Shown here: positions 42,011 to 51,110 of the stretch, piece after piece | Layout of the letters: every line of letters starts with the position of its first letter | Position numbering within the stretch: position 1 is the first letter of the stretch | Origin: Bacillota bacterium | Lineage (GTDB): Bacteria; Bacillota; Clostridia; Christensenellales; CAG-138 | Length of the DNA stretch: 64,000 nt | NCBI GenBank assembly: GCA_023400985.1 | Contig: JAEXEN010000005.1 | Location: 1 to 64,000, forward strand | Direction: 5' to 3' | Notes under the pieces: model-generated | What the model saw: only the letters and a program-made list of their open reading frames with translations | Database searches by the model: none | Told to the model about the DNA's origin: nothing | Position numbers and translations under genes: made by a program

Positions 42011-44068
42011 ATGGAAAAGAAAAGCGTTAATAAAGGCATTTTTGCGGATGCGCTCAAACAGTCCTTTGTAAAGCTCTCCCCCCGCGTACAGGTGAGGAAT
42101 CCTGTTATGCTGGTGGTTTATATCGGCGCAATCCTGACCACTACTCTGTATTTTCTTTCTTTTGCAGGGCTGAAAGATGAAAGCGCGGGCTATACCCTGG
42201 CCATAGCGCTGATCCTATGGTTTACTGTATTGTTCGCCAATTTTGCGGAAGCTATTGCGGAAGGGCGCGGGCGGGCGCAGGCCGACAGTCTGCGTAGCGC
42301 GAGAAAGGACGTCAAGGCGAGAAAGCTTAAATCCGCATCCAATACGGAAGAGTATACCGAGGTACTATCCAACACGCTCAAAAAGGGCGACATCGTGTAT
42401 GTCAAAGCGGGCGAGCAAATCCCGATGGACGGCGAGGCGATCGACGGCGCGGCATCCGTGGACGAAAGCGCTATTACCGGTGAATCGGCGCCCGTCATCC
42501 GCGAATCGGGCGGCGACCGCAGCGCCGTTACCGGAGGAACAACCTTGGCGTCCGACTGGCTGATTATTGAAGTGACGGCGGAAGCGGGAGAAAGCTTTCT
42601 CGATAAAATGATCGCCATGGTGGAAGGCGCGTCCAGAAAAAAGACGCCCAATGAGATTGCCCTGCAAATTCTTCTGGTGACGCTCACCATCATCTTTCTT
42701 GTGGTCACGGCGACCCTGCTGCCGTTCTCAGCTTTTGCAAGTAGTCAGGCTGGTGCGGGCTCGGCCATTTCCATTACCAACGTCATTGCCCTCTTAGTCT
42801 GCCTTGCGCCTACCACCATCGGCGCGCTTCTTTCCGCCATCGGAATCGCAGGTATGAGCCGCTTAAATCAGGCAAATGTGCTGGCGATGAGCGGGCGCGC
42901 CATCGAGGCCGCGGGAGACACGGATGTGCTGTTGCTGGACAAGACCGGCACCATTACCTTGGGAAACCGTCAGGCCAGCGAGTTTTTGCCGGTCAGCGGT
43001 GTAACAGAGCAAGAATTGGCAGACGCCGCCCAGCTTTCCTCCCTTGCTGACGAAACTGCCGAGGGAAGAAGCATTGTGGTTTTGGCAAAGGAGAAGTTTG
43101 GGATACGGGGCCGTGAGCTTTCCAAACTCAACGCGACTTTCGTACCATTCACGGCAAAAACGAGGATGAGCGGAATCGATTATCAGGGGAATGAAATCCG
43201 CAAAGGCGCGGCCGATGCCATAAGAGCCTTTGCTTTGGAGAAGGGCGGCGAATACACGGAGGAATGCGGGCGAATTGTAAAGCGCGTCGCCGGAGAGGGC
43301 GGGACGCCCCTTGTGGTGGCAAAAAACAGCCAAGTACTGGGTGTCGTATATTTGAAAGACATCGTCAAGAAGGGCGTAAAGGAACGTTTTGAAGATTTAC
43401 GCAAGATGGGCATTAAGACCATTATGATCACCGGCGACAATCCCATGACGGCGGCAGCCATCGCCGCGGAAGCGGGCGTGGACGATTTTCTGGCGGAGGC
43501 CACGCCGGAAGCGAAATTGGCTCTTATCCGCGACTATCAAGCCAAAGGGCATTTGATTGCCATGACGGGCGACGGCACGAACGACGCTCCCGCGCTGGCG
43601 CAAGCGGATGTCGCCGTCGCCATGAACACGGGCACGCAAGCAGCGAAGGAGGCGGGCAACATGGTGGATTTGGATTCCAGCCCCACCAAACTCATCGATA
43701 TCGTGCGCATCGGCAAGCAGCTTTTAATGACAAGAGGTTCTTTGACAACCTTCAGCGTGGCAAACGACGTAGCCAAGTATTTTGCGATCATCCCGGTACT
43801 GTTCTTTGGGATTTACCCGCAGCTCACCACCCTGAATTTCATGGGGCTGACCAGCTCCACAAGCGCCATGCTCTCGGCGATCATTTACAACGCTCTGATT
43901 ATTATCGCGCTCATTCCGCTGGCGCTTAAAGGCGTGAGATACCGCGAACTGCCTGCCGGAAAGCTGCTGAAACGAAACATGCTGGTTTACGGCCTGGGCG
44001 GCATTGCCGCGCCCTTTGCCGCGATTAAATTGATCGATATGATTCTGACCGCTTGCGGCCTTGTGTGA
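42011..44068 (+). CDS. kdpB: Potassium-transporting P-type ATPase, subunit KdpB
   Basis: A 685-aa P-type ATPase. The phosphorylated aspartate is Asp310 in LLDKTGTITLGN, the actuator motif is ITGESAPV near 155-162, and the hinge is MTGDGTNDAPALAQ near 518-531. It hydrolyses ATP to drive potassium uptake with KdpA and KdpC. It begins 15 bases after kdpA. Confidence 0.97.
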   Translation: MEKKSVNKGIFADALKQSFVKLSPRVQVRNPVMLVVYIGAILTTTLYFLSFAGLKDESAGYTLAIALILWFTVLFANFAEAIAEGRGRAQADSLRSARKDVKARKLKSASNTEEYTEVLSNTLKKGDIVYVKAGEQIPMDGEAIDGAASVDESAITGESAPVIRESGGDRSAVTGGTTLASDWLIIEVTAEAGESFLDKMIAMVEGASRKKTPNEIALQILLVTLTIIFLVVTATLLPFSAFASSQAGAGSAISITNVIALLVCLAPTTIGALLSAIGIAGMSRLNQANVLAMSGRAIEAAGDTDVLLLDKTGTITLGNRQASEFLPVSGVTEQELADAAQLSSLADETAEGRSIVVLAKEKFGIRGRELSKLNATFVPFTAKTRMSGIDYQGNEIRKGAADAIRAFALEKGGEYTEECGRIVKRVAGEGGTPLVVAKNSQVLGVVYLKDIVKKGVKERFEDLRKMGIKTIMITGDNPMTAAAIAAEAGVDDFLAEATPEAKLALIRDYQAKGHLIAMTGDGTNDAPALAQADVAVAMNTGTQAAKEAGNMVDLDSSPTKLIDIVRIGKQLLMTRGSLTTFSVANDVAKYFAIIPVLFFGIYPQLTTLNFMGLTSSTSAMLSAIIYNALIIIALIPLALKGVRYRELPAGKLLKRNMLVYGLGGIAAPFAAIKLIDMILTACGLV

Positions 44069-44091
44069 GGTGGATGAGGATGAGGAGAGCC

Positions 44092-44640
44092 ATGAAACTA
44101 TTAAGACCCGCATTGATATGCTTTGGCGTGATGACGCTGCTGTGTGGCGTCCTGTATACCGCAGCGGTTACGGGTGTCGCCCATCTCTTTTTTCCCAACC
44201 AGGCAAACGGCAGCGTCATAACCGTCACCTTAAAGGATGGAACGCAAAAAGAGTATGGGTCTGAATTGATCGCGCAGGAGTTTACAAAGGCGGAATACCT
44301 CATCGGCAGACCGTCAGGCGCAACCAACCTTTCCCCCGTGAGTGAGGAACAGAAAAAGCTTGTGCAGGAGCGTATCGACTGGTGGCACTCCTTTGACCCG
44401 GACAACACAGCAGACATCCCGATGGATTTGGTTACAGCGTCGGGCAGCGGCGTAGACCCGAATATTTCACCGGAAGCGGCGGAATATCAGGTCAGCAGGA
44501 TCGCCAAAACCAGAAACATGGAGGAAGATGAAGTAAGGCGCACCATCCAGACCTATACCAGCGGGCGGTTTCTTGGGTTTATCGGTGAACCGGCTGTCAA
44601 TGTCCTGAAAGTCAATCTGGCGCTGGATGGATTGCTATAA
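44092..44640 (+). CDS. kdpC: Potassium-transporting ATPase subunit KdpC
   Basis: A 182-aa protein with one N-terminal membrane helix (ICFGVMTLLCGVLYTAAV) and the KdpC periplasm-facing domain, including LIGRPSGATNLSPVSEEQK and ASGSGVDPNISPEAAEYQ. It stabilises the pump and influences ATP affinity. The start is uncertain between 44080 and 44092: GAGG sites fit both; 44092 gives the usual MKLLRPAL opening. Confidence 0.93.
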   Translation: MKLLRPALICFGVMTLLCGVLYTAAVTGVAHLFFPNQANGSVITVTLKDGTQKEYGSELIAQEFTKAEYLIGRPSGATNLSPVSEEQKKLVQERIDWWHSFDPDNTADIPMDLVTASGSGVDPNISPEAAEYQVSRIAKTRNMEEDEVRRTIQTYTSGRFLGFIGEPAVNVLKVNLALDGLL

Positions 44641-44693
44641 TTGACTATCATGGCGCGCGTGATATGCTTTAGCTTAAAGGTGGTGTATAACAA

Positions 44694-47387
44694 ATGGCAC
44701 AATTCGATGAGCGGCCCGATCCCGATGATATTTTAGAGGATATTCAAGCAGAGCGGGATAAGCGGATGGGCAGGTTAAAGATATTCTTCGGATATGCCGC
44801 AGGCGTTGGAAAAACTTATGCCATGCTGGACGACGCGCAGGAGCAGTACAAAAGCGGCGTGGATGTTTTGGTCGGCTATATCGAACCGCACACCCGCCCG
44901 GAAACCATGCAGCTTCTGCATGATTTGCCGGTACTGCCACTAAAAACGGTTCAATACAGGAACATTGAACTCAAGGAATTTGATCTGGACGAAGCGCTAA
45001 AGCGCAAACCGGAGCTGATTCTTGTGGATGAGCTTGCCCATACCAACGCGGAGGGCGGTCGCAATAAAAAACGGTATCAGGATATCGATGAACTGCTTAA
45101 TGCCGGAATCGATGTCTACACAACCGTCAATGTTCAGCATATGGAGAGCCTGAACGACGTGATTGAGAATATTACGAAGATCAGGGTGCAGGAAACGGTG
45201 CCGGATTCTATCTTTGACCGCGCCGATAAAATCAAACTCATTGATATTGAGCCGGATGAGCTTCTGCGCCGCTTTGAGGCGGGAAAAATATACCGCCCCG
45301 AACGGGCGGAGACGGCCATGCGCAATTTCTTCACACGGGAAAATCTACGGCTGCTGCGCGAAATCACTCTGCGCGGAATGGCGGACAAAATCAGTTATGA
45401 AAATCAGAAAGAGCGGCACTTATTAGAAAAGAGGGTGAATACCAAGCTGCTCGTTTGTATCGGCCCTTCTCCCTCGTCGGCAAGATGTATCCGATGGACG
45501 GCGCGGGCTGCGGACGCCTTTCACGCACATTGGGTCGCTCTATATGTCGAAAGCATTGAAAGTGAGCACATTACCATAGAACAGCAGAAAACAATCCGCG
45601 CCAATATGGACTTGGCTGAAAAGCTTGGCGCGGAAATCGTTACTCTTACCGGGCACGATATTGCCGTCGCCGTATCGGAATACGCGAAGCTCTCCGGTAT
45701 AACCAATATCGTGGTCGGCAAAAGCAGAAATAAGAAAACGCTCCAAAACCTATTTGAGATGGATTTCGAGGATAAGCTGATCTCTCTTATACCAAGCATA
45801 GAAGTTCATATCATACCCGGCAGCAGCACGCGGCGCAACTATAAAAAACCCCGCAAGACAAAACGAATTGAAAATTTCAGCTTTTCTTGGGCAGATGCCG
45901 CGAAAACGTTTTCCCTTTTGGTTGCCGCGACTTTGCTTTCTTTTGGGCTGCAAAGGCTTGGCATCGGGGATCAGAATATCATTATGGCCTTTATTCTTTC
46001 CGTTCTGGTCATTTCACGGATTACCGAAGGATATGTATACGGCATCTTTGCTTCCGTGGTTAGCGTGGTAGCCTTCAATTTCTTTTTTACAGAGCCATAT
46101 TTTACTTTTGACGCGATACAGGCCGCTTATCCTATTACGTTTCTTATCATGCTGCTGGTGGCTTCAATCACAAGCACATTGACAGTCCGCATCAAGACGG
46201 AAGCAAGGCTTGCGGTGCAAAGGGAACATCGCACCGAAGTTCTGTATGAGATCAATAAAAAGCTGCTTGCCACAAGGGGCCTTGAAAGTATTGTAGCTCT
46301 TACAAATGAGTATATTGTCAACCTGTTTGGCCGTTCCGTCGCCTTTTTCACCACTGATCCTGAGCAGGGAGCGGACGGCAGCGTGATGCGGGCGGAAGAA
46401 GATGCCGATGCCTCCATCCTCAATTCCGCAGATGAAAAGGCGGTTGCGCATTGGGTATTCCTCAATCAGAAGCAGGCGGGGGCGGGAACCGATACGCTGA
46501 TGGGTGCGGGGGCATTCTATATGCCTGTTATAGCTCAGGGAAAGGTTCTCGCGGTTTGGGGAATCTCCTGCGTCAAAGGGAAGCTCGATCATAATGTCCG
46601 CCTGTTTTTGCGCATGATCGCCTCACAGGTGGCAATGGCTTTGGAGCGCCAGCATCTATCCGATGAGCAACGCGATATGATGGTAGAATCAGAAAAGGAA
46701 AAAATGAGAAGTACCCTTTTGCGGGCAATATCTCACGATCTGCGCACGCCCCTTGCCGGTATTTTAGGAGCCAGTTCGGCCATTCGTGAAAGCGGGAAAA
46801 ACCTTGACGATGATATAAGGGATAAGCTGATCGCCAATATTCAAGACGAATCCCAGTGGCTTATACGCATGGTGGAAAACCTGCTTTCCGTGACACGGAT
46901 CAATGAAAGCGCTTCAAATCTCACAAAAAGCCCCGAGGCTGCGGAAGAAGTTGTGGGCGAGGCCGTCAATCGAATAAAGCAAAGATTTCCGCAACGCGAG
47001 ATCATCGTCCATGTTCCAGATGAGCTTTTGGAAGTTCCTATGGACGGAACTCTAATTGTACAGGTGCTGATCAATCTTCTTGAAAATGCCATCAAGTATT
47101 CTCCAAGTGATTCTCCCGTTGAAATCCGTTTAGAGAAAACCGGAGACTGGGCTCGGTTTGAAGTGCTGGATCACGGAAAAGGAATCTCGGATGAGGATTT
47201 ACCTTATTTGCTTACAAGCTACAAACCTACCGAAAACAAGAGTCCTGATTCCTCCAGAGGAATGGGGATCGGCCTGTCCATCTGCAAAACAATCATAAAA
47301 GCACATAACGGCAAGCTGGAAGCGGAAAACAGAAAAGAAAGGGGAGCGGTATTTCACTTCACTTTGCCCCTTAAAGGGAGTGAATAA
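44694..47387 (+). CDS. kdpD: Sensor histidine kinase KdpD
   Basis: An 897-aa membrane kinase with all KdpD parts in order: N-terminal KdpD domain with Walker A GYAAGVGKTYAM near 33-44, a universal-stress-like domain (about 250-370), four clustered membrane helices (about 395-500), a GAF domain (about 520-650), HisKA with His681 in AISHDLRTPL, and a C-terminal ATPase domain (MGIGLSICKTI). It senses low potassium or ionic stress and phosphorylates KdpE. In Firmicutes the stress-like domain can bind c-di-AMP; that is family knowledge, not shown here. Confidence 0.96.
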   Translation: MAQFDERPDPDDILEDIQAERDKRMGRLKIFFGYAAGVGKTYAMLDDAQEQYKSGVDVLVGYIEPHTRPETMQLLHDLPVLPLKTVQYRNIELKEFDLDEALKRKPELILVDELAHTNAEGGRNKKRYQDIDELLNAGIDVYTTVNVQHMESLNDVIENITKIRVQETVPDSIFDRADKIKLIDIEPDELLRRFEAGKIYRPERAETAMRNFFTRENLRLLREITLRGMADKISYENQKERHLLEKRVNTKLLVCIGPSPSSARCIRWTARAADAFHAHWVALYVESIESEHITIEQQKTIRANMDLAEKLGAEIVTLTGHDIAVAVSEYAKLSGITNIVVGKSRNKKTLQNLFEMDFEDKLISLIPSIEVHIIPGSSTRRNYKKPRKTKRIENFSFSWADAAKTFSLLVAATLLSFGLQRLGIGDQNIIMAFILSVLVISRITEGYVYGIFASVVSVVAFNFFFTEPYFTFDAIQAAYPITFLIMLLVASITSTLTVRIKTEARLAVQREHRTEVLYEINKKLLATRGLESIVALTNEYIVNLFGRSVAFFTTDPEQGADGSVMRAEEDADASILNSADEKAVAHWVFLNQKQAGAGTDTLMGAGAFYMPVIAQGKVLAVWGISCVKGKLDHNVRLFLRMIASQVAMALERQHLSDEQRDMMVESEKEKMRSTLLRAISHDLRTPLAGILGASSAIRESGKNLDDDIRDKLIANIQDESQWLIRMVENLLSVTRINESASNLTKSPEAAEEVVGEAVNRIKQRFPQREIIVHVPDELLEVPMDGTLIVQVLINLLENAIKYSPSDSPVEIRLEKTGDWARFEVLDHGKGISDEDLPYLLTSYKPTENKSPDSSRGMGIGLSICKTIIKAHNGKLEAENRKERGAVFHFTLPLKGSE

Positions 47388-47389
47388 AT

Positions 47390-48091
47390 ATGGAGATAAA
47401 GCCTTTCGTGCTGGTCATCGAAGATGAAGATGCTATCTGCAATTTTATCTCGGCGGTTCTGAGCACAAATGACTATCAGGTTGTTCAAGCGAAGACAGGA
47501 AAGCAAGGGCTTTCCCTGTTTACGTCACACGCCCCGGATGTTGTTTTGCTGGACTTAGGCCTGCCGGATATTGATGGCGTGGAGGTGTTAAAAAGCATAC
47601 GTCAATGGTCTAAAACGCCCGTCGTAGTGGTTTCGGCACGCGGCCATGAGCGCGAGAAGGTGGCGGCTCTTGATTTCGGGGCGGACGATTATATCGTGAA
47701 GCCTTTTGGCACCTCCGAATTGCTTGCCCGGATACGGACGGCAATCCGGCACAGCCCTCAAGCCATAGGTGGGAAAACCTTTGGCGATGAAAAGATAACC
47801 ATTAGCGAGCTTGAAATTGATTACGGCAAGCGGATGGTATTTCTTTCAGGAGAAAGGATCCATTTGACGCCTGTTGAGTATAGAATCCTAGCGCTGCTTT
47901 CAAAAAATGCAGGAAAGGTGCTCACCCATGATTATATTATGCGGGAGATATGGGGCCTATATGGAAGTGATAGCCACACGTTGCGCGTCAATATGGCGAA
48001 CATACGAAGGAAGATAGAAGCGAATCCGGGGACACCTAAGTATATTCTTACAGAAATGGGGGTGGGTTATCGCATGGTTGAATCACTATAA
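47390..48091 (+). CDS. kdpE: Response regulator KdpE
   Basis: A 233-aa OmpR-type regulator. The receiver domain has phospho-acceptor Asp55 in VVLLDLGLPDIDG and Lys near 105 in DDYIVKPFG. The winged-helix output domain covers about 135-230 (LTPVEYRILALLSKNAGKVL). It is encoded 2 bases after kdpD and should activate kdpFABC when phosphorylated. No clear terminator follows. Confidence 0.96.
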   Translation: MEIKPFVLVIEDEDAICNFISAVLSTNDYQVVQAKTGKQGLSLFTSHAPDVVLLDLGLPDIDGVEVLKSIRQWSKTPVVVVSARGHEREKVAALDFGADDYIVKPFGTSELLARIRTAIRHSPQAIGGKTFGDEKITISELEIDYGKRMVFLSGERIHLTPVEYRILALLSKNAGKVLTHDYIMREIWGLYGSDSHTLRVNMANIRRKIEANPGTPKYILTEMGVGYRMVESL

Positions 48092-48334
48092 AGTAATATT
48101 CCGCAATCTATATCATTTATCCATGCCTTGGAAAGGTATCGGCCAATAATTTAGTTTCATTGCTTGCCAAGCCTTAACGGTATTGGTGGGTAAATAAAAG
48201 CACATTTTTAAGGACTTTGGAATTACTGTGATTGCCGAACCACAGGTCGATATCATCGGCGCGGCTGACGTGCTTTATTCCTAAATTCTTGAATGAAATC
48301 GGGCTGGATTGGCCCGATGCGCGAAGAAAAACAA
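48092..48334. other. Intergenic gap between kdpE and the hcp terminator
   Basis: About 240 bp with no supported gene. The only structure noted is a hairpin ATCGGGC-(7)-GCCCGAT at 48298-48318 without a T-run. Confidence 0.4.
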
Positions 48335-48370
48335 AGCATCCCCCGCGCGGCTGACCGTACGGGGGATGCT
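48335..48370. terminator. Bidirectional terminator between kdpE and hcp
   Basis: AGCATCCCCCG (48335-48345) pairs with CGGGGGATGCT (48360-48370). T-rich tracts follow on both strands (CTTTTTTG on plus, TTTGTTTTT on minus), so it can stop the hcp operon and any plus-strand read-through from kdp. Confidence 0.8.
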
Positions 48371-48380
48371 CTTTTTTGTG

Positions 48381-49937
48381 TTATCCCAATATAGCCTTCA
48401 GGTCCTCTTCCGGCGTGGAAATGGGCCTTATGCCGTAGTTCTTCACGAGGAAATCGAGCACGTTCTCGGAAATGAACGCAGGCAGCGTGGGACCGAGGCG
48501 GATGTTCTTGATGCCGAGGTACAGTAGGGTAAGCAGTATGCATACGGCCTTTTGCTCGTACCACGAAAGCACCAAGGAAAGCGGCAGGTCGTTGACGCCG
48601 CAGTCAAACGCCTCCGCGAGTGCGACCGCTACGCGGATGGCGCTGAACGCGTCGTTGCACTGCCCCATGTCGAGGATGCGGGGAAGCCCCGCAACGGTGC
48701 CGAGGTCGAGGTCGTTAAAGCGGTATTTGCCGCAGGCAAGCGTCAAGATCACCGTATCCGCAGGCGTCTTTTGCACGAACTCTGTGTAGTAGTTGCGGCC
48801 GGGCTTCGCGCCGTCGCAGCCGCCCACGAGGAAGAAGTGACGAATTTTTCCCTGCTTCACCGCGTCGATCACATCCCCCGCAACGCTCAATACCGTGCCG
48901 TGCCCAAAGCCCGTGGTCACCGTATGACCCCCGTTGATGCCCGTAAGCTCCATGTCCTCCGCGTAGCCGCCAAGTTCGAGCGCCTTTTCGATGACGGGCG
49001 TAAAATCCTTGTCTTCACCGATGTGCACCATACCCGGATACTGCACGACCTCGGTCGTGAAGATACGGTCGGAATAGCTTTCCCTTACCGGCATGATGCA
49101 ATTGGTGGTGAACAATACCGGCGCGGGCAGGTTCGCAAATTCCTTTTGCTGGTTCTGCCATGCGGTGCCGAAATTGCCCTTGAGCTGCGGATGCGCCTTA
49201 AGCTTGGGGTAGGCGTGCGCCGGCAGCATCTCGCCGTGTGTATACACGTTTATGCCTTTGCCGTCGGTCTGCTCCAAAAGAAGCTGCAGGTCCTTCAGAT
49301 CATGACCGCTGATTACGATAAAGGGCCCCTTCTCAATGGTAAGCGGAACCGAAGTGGGAACGGGCGTGCCGTAGCTACTTGTATTGGCCCGGTCGAGAAG
49401 CTCCATGCATTTGAAATTGACCTCGCCCGTTTTCATTACGAGCGGAAGAAGCTCCGTTAAGTTCATGTCGCTGCCGACGGCGCGAAGCCCCTCGAAGAAA
49501 TAGGCGTTCACCGCATCGTCAGAATAGCCGAGAACGTGCGCGTGGTAGGCATAGGCGGCCATGCCGCGAAGCCCCAAAAGAATGAGCGTTTTGGCGGACC
49601 GGACATCCAAATCCTCCGCGTCCCAAACAAGATGCATGTCGTATTCTTTAGCCCCGCCGTTTGCCTTTATCCGCGCGCGAACGAGCTCCGTCACTTCCTT
49701 TACCTTGGCGTTGTCGAAATTGACGTTGGTGATGCAGGTGAAAAGCCCTGTCAAAACCGCAATCACGTCTTTTTCGGCAGGCTTTTTGCCGTTTAACGAA
49801 CGCGAAAGCGCGATCATGGCGCCGGTCAGCTCGTCCTGAGAAAGCGCGGTCTCCTGCGTTTTGCCGCATATGCCCGCTTTGCCTGCGCAGCCCTTCCCGA
49901 ACGCGGTCTGCTCACATTGAAAACAAAACATCCCCAT
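48381..49937 (-). CDS. hcp: Hydroxylamine reductase / hybrid cluster protein
   Basis: A 518-aa hybrid cluster protein. Cys5, Cys8, Cys17 and Cys24 near the N-terminus bind the first iron-sulfur cluster. Hybrid-cluster ligands lie in the C-terminal half (for example VGGCDGAKPG, LTLACGKYRFN and LDMGQCNDAFSA). Hcp reduces hydroxylamine in vitro and is thought to detoxify nitric oxide and to support protein S-nitrosylation. It is followed in the operon by two ferredoxin-type proteins and faces a Crp/Fnr regulator, the usual anaerobic nitrosative-stress setting. Confidence 0.95.
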   Translation of the reverse strand: MGMFCFQCEQTAFGKGCAGKAGICGKTQETALSQDELTGAMIALSRSLNGKKPAEKDVIAVLTGLFTCITNVNFDNAKVKEVTELVRARIKANGGAKEYDMHLVWDAEDLDVRSAKTLILLGLRGMAAYAYHAHVLGYSDDAVNAYFFEGLRAVGSDMNLTELLPLVMKTGEVNFKCMELLDRANTSSYGTPVPTSVPLTIEKGPFIVISGHDLKDLQLLLEQTDGKGINVYTHGEMLPAHAYPKLKAHPQLKGNFGTAWQNQQKEFANLPAPVLFTTNCIMPVRESYSDRIFTTEVVQYPGMVHIGEDKDFTPVIEKALELGGYAEDMELTGINGGHTVTTGFGHGTVLSVAGDVIDAVKQGKIRHFFLVGGCDGAKPGRNYYTEFVQKTPADTVILTLACGKYRFNDLDLGTVAGLPRILDMGQCNDAFSAIRVAVALAEAFDCGVNDLPLSLVLSWYEQKAVCILLTLLYLGIKNIRLGPTLPAFISENVLDFLVKNYGIRPISTPEEDLKAILG

Positions 49938-49960
49938 ACTTCTACCCCTTCTTTATCTTT

Positions 49961-50149
49961 TTACTCTTCAATGGAAATCACGGAAACGGGGCACGAATCC
50001 CGCGCTTCCTTTGCGGCGGCGATGGTTGCCGCGTTGGGCTGCGCTTTCACGAACGCAAGGCCCTCGCCGTCGATCTCAAACACCTCGGGGCATGCCGCCT
50101 CGCAGGCGCCGCAGCCAATGCAGCCGCTTCTGTCAATGGTAGCTTCCAT
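49961..50149 (-). CDS. Small 4Fe-4S ferredoxin
   Basis: A 62-aa single-cluster ferredoxin. Ligands are in CIGCGACEAACP at 10-21 (Cys10, Cys13, Cys16) and in CPVSVISIEE near the C-terminus. The second cluster of classical clostridial ferredoxins is missing. It lies 23 bases upstream of hcp on the same strand and is the likely electron donor to Hcp (inference). Confidence 0.88.
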   Translation of the reverse strand: MEATIDRSGCIGCGACEAACPEVFEIDGEGLAFVKAQPNAATIAAAKEARDSCPVSVISIEE

Positions 50150-50200
50150 GGTAAATACCTCCTCATGATTGGTTTTTTCTAGTATGGCCTAAAAACGGTC

Positions 50201-50995
50201 TTAGCCGTCAAGGATACGTCCGTCGGTGGAAACGGTGACCACCTGCCACGGCAAAAACTTGCCGCTCGCCTGTAAGGCGCGCTTCACCGCGTTTTCGATG
50301 CCGCCGCAGCAGGGCACCTCCATGCGCACCACCTTCACGCTTTTGATGTTGTTGTTTGCTAAAATGGCGGTGAGCTTTTCGGTGTAGTCGCCCTCGTCGA
50401 GCTTGGGGCAGCCGATGAGCGCAATGTGGTTTTTGATGAATTTCCCGTGGAAATCGCCGTAGGCAAACGCCGTGCAGTCCGCGGCCACGAGCAGGTTTGC
50501 GCCGTCGAAGTAGGGCGCGTTCACCGGTACGAGCTTGATCTGTACCGGCCACTGCATGAGCTCGCTTTGCGCTTCTGCGGCGCTCGGCGCTTGTGAAGCC
50601 TTAGGGCGGGAAAACGCGCGGGCGCTAGTTCCCGGGCAGCCGCAGGGCAGCTTGCCTTCTGTCGCTGGGGGTTCGCCGTGCTCTCGCGCCTCGCGGACGA
50701 TAGCATGCGCGTTGGAGCCCAGGCAGCCGCAGGGCTTGTCGCCCGCGGCCTTATGCGCCTCATGTTTAGCGCGCAGCACCGCCTGCTCGTCGTAGGCCGC
50801 GGCCTCGCGCTCCACAAAGCGGATCGCATTCGTGGGGCAAGCCGGCAAACAGTCACCGAGGCCGTCGCAGTAATCCTCGCGCATGAGTTTTGCTTTTCCA
50901 TCTGCGATCTGGATGGCGCCTTCATGGCAGGCGCTCGCGCAAAGGCCGCAGCCGTTGCACTTTTCTTCATCTATATGAATGATCTTTCTAAGCAT
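50201..50995 (-). CDS. Iron-sulfur protein with 2x[4Fe-4S] domain and CGCxG motifs
   Basis: A 264-aa protein starting at the ATG at 50995 after GGAGGAG. Residues about 1-60 are a bacterial ferredoxin domain with two clusters (CNGCGLCASACHEGA and DGLGDCLPACP). A middle linker carries two repeats beginning PCGC (PCGCLGSNAHAIVREA and PCGCPGTSARAF). The C-terminal about 120 residues include LLVAADCTAFAYGDFHG, GCPKLDEGDY and VPCCGGIENA, cysteines that may bind a further metal centre. Proteins of this type accompany hcp in clostridia; the reaction is unknown. It is the first gene of the hcp operon. Confidence 0.8.
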   Translation of the reverse strand: MLRKIIHIDEEKCNGCGLCASACHEGAIQIADGKAKLMREDYCDGLGDCLPACPTNAIRFVEREAAAYDEQAVLRAKHEAHKAAGDKPCGCLGSNAHAIVREAREHGEPPATEGKLPCGCPGTSARAFSRPKASQAPSAAEAQSELMQWPVQIKLVPVNAPYFDGANLLVAADCTAFAYGDFHGKFIKNHIALIGCPKLDEGDYTEKLTAILANNNIKSVKVVRMEVPCCGGIENAVKRALQASGKFLPWQVVTVSTDGRILDG

Positions 50996-51042
50996 TTTTG
51001 AGCTCCTCCTTGCTTTCCTGAACAAATTGTACTATGCTAACA

Positions 51043-51062
51043 AAAAACGTTCTGTTGTTTTT
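51043..51062. promoter_or_regulatory. Candidate Crp/Fnr-type operator in the hcp divergent region
   Basis: AAAAAC (51043-51048) and GTTTTT (51057-51062) form an inverted repeat with an 8-bp centre, midway between the divergent starts at 50995 and 51111. Spacing and symmetry suit a Crp/Fnr dimer. Confidence 0.5.
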
Positions 51063-51110
51063 ACAACGCAAATAATTGTGCGTCAAAGAAAGGAAGCGGT
51101 AAGAAGCCTT

